From the NCBI GenBank assembly GCA_027051995.1, contig JALUFY010000090.1, forward strand, positions 1 to 5,302: DNA of 5,302 bases, read 5' to 3'. This document shows, piece by piece, positions 1 through 5,302 of this stretch. Source of the DNA: Hyphomicrobiales bacterium (GTDB taxonomy: Bacteria; Pseudomonadota; Alphaproteobacteria; Rhizobiales; Aestuariivirgaceae). The notes under the pieces were generated by a model. The model was not told where the DNA came from. It searched no databases and saw only the letters and a list, made by a program, of their open reading frames with translations. The position numbers and the translations under genes were made by a program. Positions within the stretch are counted from its first letter, which is position 1. Every line of letters begins with the position of its first letter.

Positions 1-872
<872 letters not shown>

Positions 873-908
873 AACGGGCCTCTCCGCGTGCTTTAAGAAA
901 TTCTTTTC

Positions 909-1139
909 AGGCTCATGCCTCATGAATGGCGTGGATGTCAGCGGGGTTTTCGCAAAATAGCGCTGGTTTGTTTTTCGCCGGCAATACCGGAAGTATTGGC
1001 AAGAAAGAGAAACACAGCGATATGCAGCGAAAAGCCCGCCCGAAGGGGCTGGCGCGAAAATGGGCGAAGCAACGGCAATCATTGCCTTTTCATGTTTTCG
1101 CGCCAGACTGGCGCCACGGGATTCATGAGGCATGAGCCT
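909..1139. repeat. 231-bp segment bounded by perfect 19-bp inverted repeats (MITE-like or operator pair)
   Basis: The left arm AGGCTCATGCCTCATGAAT (909-927) is the exact reverse complement of the right arm at 1121-1139. After a 2-base mismatch the pairing continues for 5 bp (930-934 with 1114-1118), so 24 of 26 positions pair. Outside the arms, TTCTTTT (901-907) and AAAAGAA (1145-1151) are also complementary, with unequal spacers of 1 and 5 bases. There is no transposase and no convincing target-site duplication. Known families with this layout are MITEs (small non-autonomous elements with terminal inverted repeats) and paired operators used for DNA looping. The sequence alone does not decide between them. 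Confidence 0.75.
1049..1114. repeat. Nested, mutually exclusive hairpins inside the 231-bp segment
   Basis: CTGGCGCGAAAA (1049-1060) is the perfect reverse complement of TTTTCGCGCCAG (1095-1106), giving a 12-bp stem. Within its loop lies a second stem, GGCAAT-C-ATTGCC (1074-1086). The right strand of the long stem also pairs with the sequence just after it: GCGCCAG (1100-1106) and CTGGCGC (1108-1114) are separated by one base. The long stem and this tight palindrome therefore compete for the same bases. In DNA it could be a binding site or cruciform; in RNA it could be a structure that switches between two folds. No long T-run follows, so a simple intrinsic terminator is unlikely. Confidence 0.65.
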
Positions 1140-1172
1140 AGTCCAAAAGAAGGCTTGACGGGGCAGGGGACT

Positions 1173-1188
1173 TGGCATTGATACTGCA
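1173..1188 (+). promoter_or_regulatory. Candidate sigma-54 (-24/-12) promoter for ppdK
   Basis: The sequence TGGCATTGATACTGCA fits the sigma-54 consensus TGGCAY-R-N4-TTGCW: the -24 element TGGCAT is complete, GG (1174-1175) and GC (1186-1187) have the invariant spacing, and the -12 element reads CTGCA, one base off TTGCA. Transcription would start near 1199, about 95 nt before the ppdK ATG. A sigma-70-like alternative overlaps it: TTGACG at 1155-1160 and GATACT at 1180-1185, but with a long 19-bp spacer. The adjacent upstream gene encodes a sigma-54 activator, which makes the sigma-54 reading more attractive but does not prove it. Confidence 0.55.
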
Positions 1189-1294
1189 TGTGGCAAATCC
1201 TTGCGGTGCGGGTGTTGTTTTGCGCCAGTAAGCGCCGTTTCCGCGTCCCTTCGCGGGACACTTCAGATTGCATTTCTCTAACGGGGTAACGGAC

Positions 1295-3976
<2,682 letters not shown>

Positions 3977-4039
3977 ATTGCCGCGAAATGACCACAATTC
4001 AAGGGGCGGCGGCGCGTCCGCCGTCCTTGCCGGTTATGG

Positions 4040-4055
4040 TTAACCTGTGCTAAAC
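4040..4055 (+). promoter_or_regulatory. CtrA-like box upstream of the cell wall hydrolase gene
   Basis: TTAA-CCTGTGC-TAAAC matches the alphaproteobacterial CtrA consensus TTAA-N7-TTAAC at all but one fixed position. Its first half is part of the palindrome GGTTAACC (4038-4045). It lies about 100 bp before the ATG of a peptidoglycan hydrolase, a plausible target of a cell-cycle regulator. A weak sigma-70-like pair (TTGCCG at 4027-4032 with TAAACG at 4051-4056) overlaps it. A single near match in an intergenic region can arise by chance, so this is a candidate only. Confidence 0.35.
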
Positions 4056-4072
4056 GTTTCGGGGGGCATACT

Positions 4073-4098
4073 GCCGGAGTAGTCGATACTCCACCGGC
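4073..4098 (+). other. Hairpin in the 5' leader of the cell wall hydrolase gene
   Basis: GGAGTA (4076-4081) and TACTCC (4087-4092) form a perfect 6-bp stem around the loop GTCGA. GCC (4073-4075) and GGC (4096-4098) can extend it past a 3-base bulge. It ends about 45 bases before the ATG, with no T-run after it, so it is more likely a leader structure or protein-binding dyad than a terminator. The rest of the 164-bp gap after ppdK holds a weak stem just past the stop codon (TGAATTG 3974-3980 with CAATTCA 3995-4001) that also lacks a T-run. No role can be assigned. Confidence 0.4.
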
Positions 4099-4140
4099 GG
4101 CCTTCCCAGGGCTGTCTACCAAGGGGATACCAAGGCGGAC

Positions 4141-5055
4141 ATGCATCATCAGGACGAGTTTTCAGTCGCGCTTGATCCGGCCCGGCACGAGGAAAGCAAG
4201 TGGCGGTTTTCCGAAATCGCCTCCTTCGCCCTTGCCGGCGTCACGCTGGGCGTGGCGGTCGCCGTAACCGGTCATTATCTGGGCAAGAACGCCAACGCCC
4301 GCGCCATTGACGATGGCGAATGGGTGCGCGTCGTCACCCCGGCCACCACCATCAGCGAAAAATCCAGCCCGCTGCTGCCGCCTTCGGCCCTGCGCAACCT
4401 CGCTCCGGACGCAGGCAGCGAGATTCTCGTCGAGCCGCGCGTCGTGCGCTCCGGCAAGGCCGATTACCTGATCAAGCCCGTCCTGCGCACCGCCCGCGCC
4501 GAAAAGGCCTCCGTCACCGCCCAGGCCCGCGAGCGCCTCATCACCACGCCGCCGGTGTGGAAGATCGAGAAGAGCTGGCGTCTGGCGCGCGGCAAGAAGC
4601 AGAAGATTCTGGCGGAGCGCAAGCGCCGCCTGGCCCAGCGTCTGGCCAAACGCAAGCGCATGCTGCGCGAGCAGGCCTGTCTGGCCACGGCCCTCTATTT
4701 CGAGGCCCGCTCGGAGAGCGAGAGGGGCCAGATGGCCGTCGCCGAGGTCATTCTCAACCGCGTGCGCAGCCCCAAGTTCCCCAACACCATCTGCGGCGTC
4801 GTCTATCAGGGCGCGGAGCGGCGCAATTCCTGCCAGTTCTCCTTCGCCTGCGACGGCAAGTCCGACATCGCCACCCAGCCGAAGGCCTGGGCGCGCGCCC
4901 GGCGCATCGCCTCCCGCGCGCTCAAGGGCAAGCTGGGCATGCGCACCCTCGCCGGGGCCACCTATTATCACGCCGACTATGTCGCGCCGCGCTGGGCGCG
5001 TGCCATGCGCCGCATCGCCAAGATCGGCCGCCACATCTTCTATCGCGGCGGCTGA
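4141..5055 (+). CDS. Membrane-anchored cell wall hydrolase, SleB/Hydrolase_2 family
   Basis: This is a 304-residue protein predicted to cut peptidoglycan in the periplasm; SleB-type enzymes act as lytic transglycosylases. A short cytoplasmic N-terminus precedes one hydrophobic segment (about residues 26-48, ASFALAGVTLGVAVAVTGHY), with no obvious signal peptidase site, so it is likely a type II anchored protein. Residues 50-140 are low-similarity linker. Residues 141-178 are extremely rich in Lys and Arg and probably form a long basic helix. The catalytic domain runs from about 179 to the end: ACLATALYFEAR (E188 is the probable catalytic acid), VAEVILNRV, PNTICGVVYQ, CQFSFACDG, GATYYHADYV and IGRHIFYRGG. 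SleB was first known from spore germination, but alphaproteobacteria carry non-sporulation relatives, so the name should not imply spores. AAGG (4132-4135) lies 5 bases before the ATG as a modest ribosome binding site. It is probably transcribed apart from ppdK and ends at its own terminator. Confidence 0.9.
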   Translation: MHHQDEFSVALDPARHEESKWRFSEIASFALAGVTLGVAVAVTGHYLGKNANARAIDDGEWVRVVTPATTISEKSSPLLPPSALRNLAPDAGSEILVEPRVVRSGKADYLIKPVLRTARAEKASVTAQARERLITTPPVWKIEKSWRLARGKKQKILAERKRRLAQRLAKRKRMLREQACLATALYFEARSESERGQMAVAEVILNRVRSPKFPNTICGVVYQGAERRNSCQFSFACDGKSDIATQPKAWARARRIASRALKGKLGMRTLAGATYYHADYVAPRWARAMRRIAKIGRHIFYRGG

Positions 5056-5082
5056 CCCGGCCCGGCTTTCGCGTGTTGGATG

Positions 5083-5110
5083 ATCCGCTGGCCCCGGCTG
5101 GCGGATTTTT
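5083..5110 (+). terminator. Rho-independent terminator after the cell wall hydrolase gene
   Basis: A 10-bp stem (5083-5092 with 5097-5106, including two G-T wobbles) closes on a 4-base loop. Its core is ATCCGC pairing with GCGGAT. TTTTT (5106-5110) follows at once. It begins 27 bases after the hydrolase stop codon, which is the expected place, and separates that gene from the aminotransferase downstream. Confidence 0.75.
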
Positions 5111-5113
5111 CAT

Positions 5114-5142
5114 TTGCGCGGCGCCCGGCAAGGCGGGATAGT
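5114..5142 (+). promoter_or_regulatory. Candidate sigma-70-type promoter for the aminotransferase gene
   Basis: TTGCGC (5114-5119) and GATAGT (5137-5142) are separated by 17 bases, with 3 of 6 and 4 of 6 matches to the -35 and -10 consensus. It lies directly after the terminator and would give a leader of about 25 nt. The terminator upstream means the gene needs a promoter of its own somewhere in this gap, but the match itself is weak. Confidence 0.3.
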
Positions 5143-5174
5143 CCGCATGGAAGACGAATGAAGGGAGGCGCGAG

Positions 5175-5302
5175 ATGGCCACATGGACATGGTTTGACGG
5201 AAAATGGCATGAAGGCAGCCCCAGGGTGATCGCGCCCGCCGATCACGCCATGTGGATGAGTTCTGTGGTCTTCGACGGGGCGCGCCGCTTCGAGGGCGTG
5301 GC
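5175..5302 (+). CDS. Branched-chain amino acid aminotransferase-like protein, PLP fold type IV (3'-truncated)
   Basis: Only the first 42 codons are in the window. The N-terminus begins MATWTWFDGKWHEG and continues with PADHAMWMSSVVFDGARRFEGV. This matches the start of class IV aminotransferases annotated in alphaproteobacteria as branched-chain amino acid aminotransferases (transfer of the amino group between Leu/Ile/Val and 2-oxoglutarate, cytoplasmic, PLP-dependent). The catalytic lysine and the residues that set substrate preference lie beyond the window, so a D-amino-acid or other class IV transaminase remains possible. The start is well supported: AAGGGAGG (5161-5168) is a strong Shine-Dalgarno sequence 6 bases before the ATG. 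An ATG at 5158 is in another frame. Confidence 0.8.
   Translation, partial: MATWTWFDGKWHEGSPRVIAPADHAMWMSSVVFDGARRFEGV

Larger units (their letters stand above)
873..1294. other. Structured 422-bp non-coding region upstream of ppdK
   Basis: No convincing gene lies here. Short open frames exist on both strands, but they cross the inverted repeats and resemble no family I recognise. The region holds a 231-bp segment bounded by inverted repeats (909-1139), internal hairpins, a -24/-12 promoter match (1173-1188) and a ppdK leader of about 95 nt. The leader contains a small hairpin, GTCCC-TTCGC-GGGAC at 1245-1259, with no T-run after it, so it is not an intrinsic terminator. From about 900 to 1100 the segment is visibly richer in A/T runs than the neighbouring genes. 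Its unusual size and structure suggest regulation, a small inserted element, or both. Confidence 0.8.

Noticed and set aside
915..1181. 88-residue + strand frame and overlapping small frames in the 873-1294 gap
   Set aside because: They run through the inverted repeats and hairpins, lack a convincing ribosome binding site, and resemble no known family.
1155..1185. Sigma-70 promoter TTGACG / GATACT for ppdK
   Set aside because: The 19-bp spacer is long and the -10 matches only 4 of 6 bases. The overlapping sigma-54 match is better, though both could be used.
1245..1259. Attenuator or terminator in the ppdK leader
   Set aside because: The stem is only 5 bp, lacks a T-run, and no leader peptide with informative codons is apparent.
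4162..5034. 290-residue open frame on the - strand opposite the cell wall hydrolase gene
   Set aside because: It is a shadow frame. The + strand shows all conserved Hydrolase_2 motifs, a membrane anchor and a ribosome binding site, whereas the - strand frame has no recognisable motif.

Overview
The window looks like a piece of a high-GC alphaproteobacterial chromosome. This is inferred from the strong G/C third-position bias, the alphaproteobacterial type of pyruvate phosphate dikinase, a membrane-anchored SleB/Hydrolase_2 protein, and a branched-chain-aminotransferase-like N-terminus of the kind common in Rhizobiales and relatives. The exact genus cannot be read from the sequence. All four genes lie on the + strand.

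Layout. Positions 1-872 hold the C-terminal part of a sigma-54-dependent (NtrC-family) activator, cut by the window edge inside the AAA+ Walker A motif. Positions 873-1294 are a 422-bp non-coding region that is clearly structured. It contains a 231-bp segment bounded by perfect 19-bp inverted repeats, nested hairpins inside that segment, and then a good -24/-12 (sigma-54) promoter match in front of ppdK. Positions 1295-3976 encode an intact pyruvate phosphate dikinase. A 164-bp gap carries a CtrA-like box and a leader hairpin. Positions 4141-5055 encode an N-terminally membrane-anchored cell wall hydrolase. A rho-independent terminator follows, and then the first 42 codons of a PLP fold-type-IV aminotransferase begin at 5175.

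How the parts may work together. PpdK interconverts pyruvate and PEP and so sits at a gluconeogenic control point. The sigma-54-type promoter just upstream, paired operator-like dyads spaced 210 bp apart, and an NtrC-type activator gene ending about 300 bp before that promoter suggest that ppdK may be controlled by an enhancer-binding protein. That link is inference: the activator's own targets are not visible here. The hydrolase and the aminotransferase appear to be separate transcription units with no obvious metabolic link to ppdK.

The coding regions are ordinary. The part most worth a second look is the 909-1199 region, which could be a MITE-like insertion, a looping regulatory region, or both. 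No CRISPR, tRNA, rRNA, insertion-sequence transposase or phage gene was seen.
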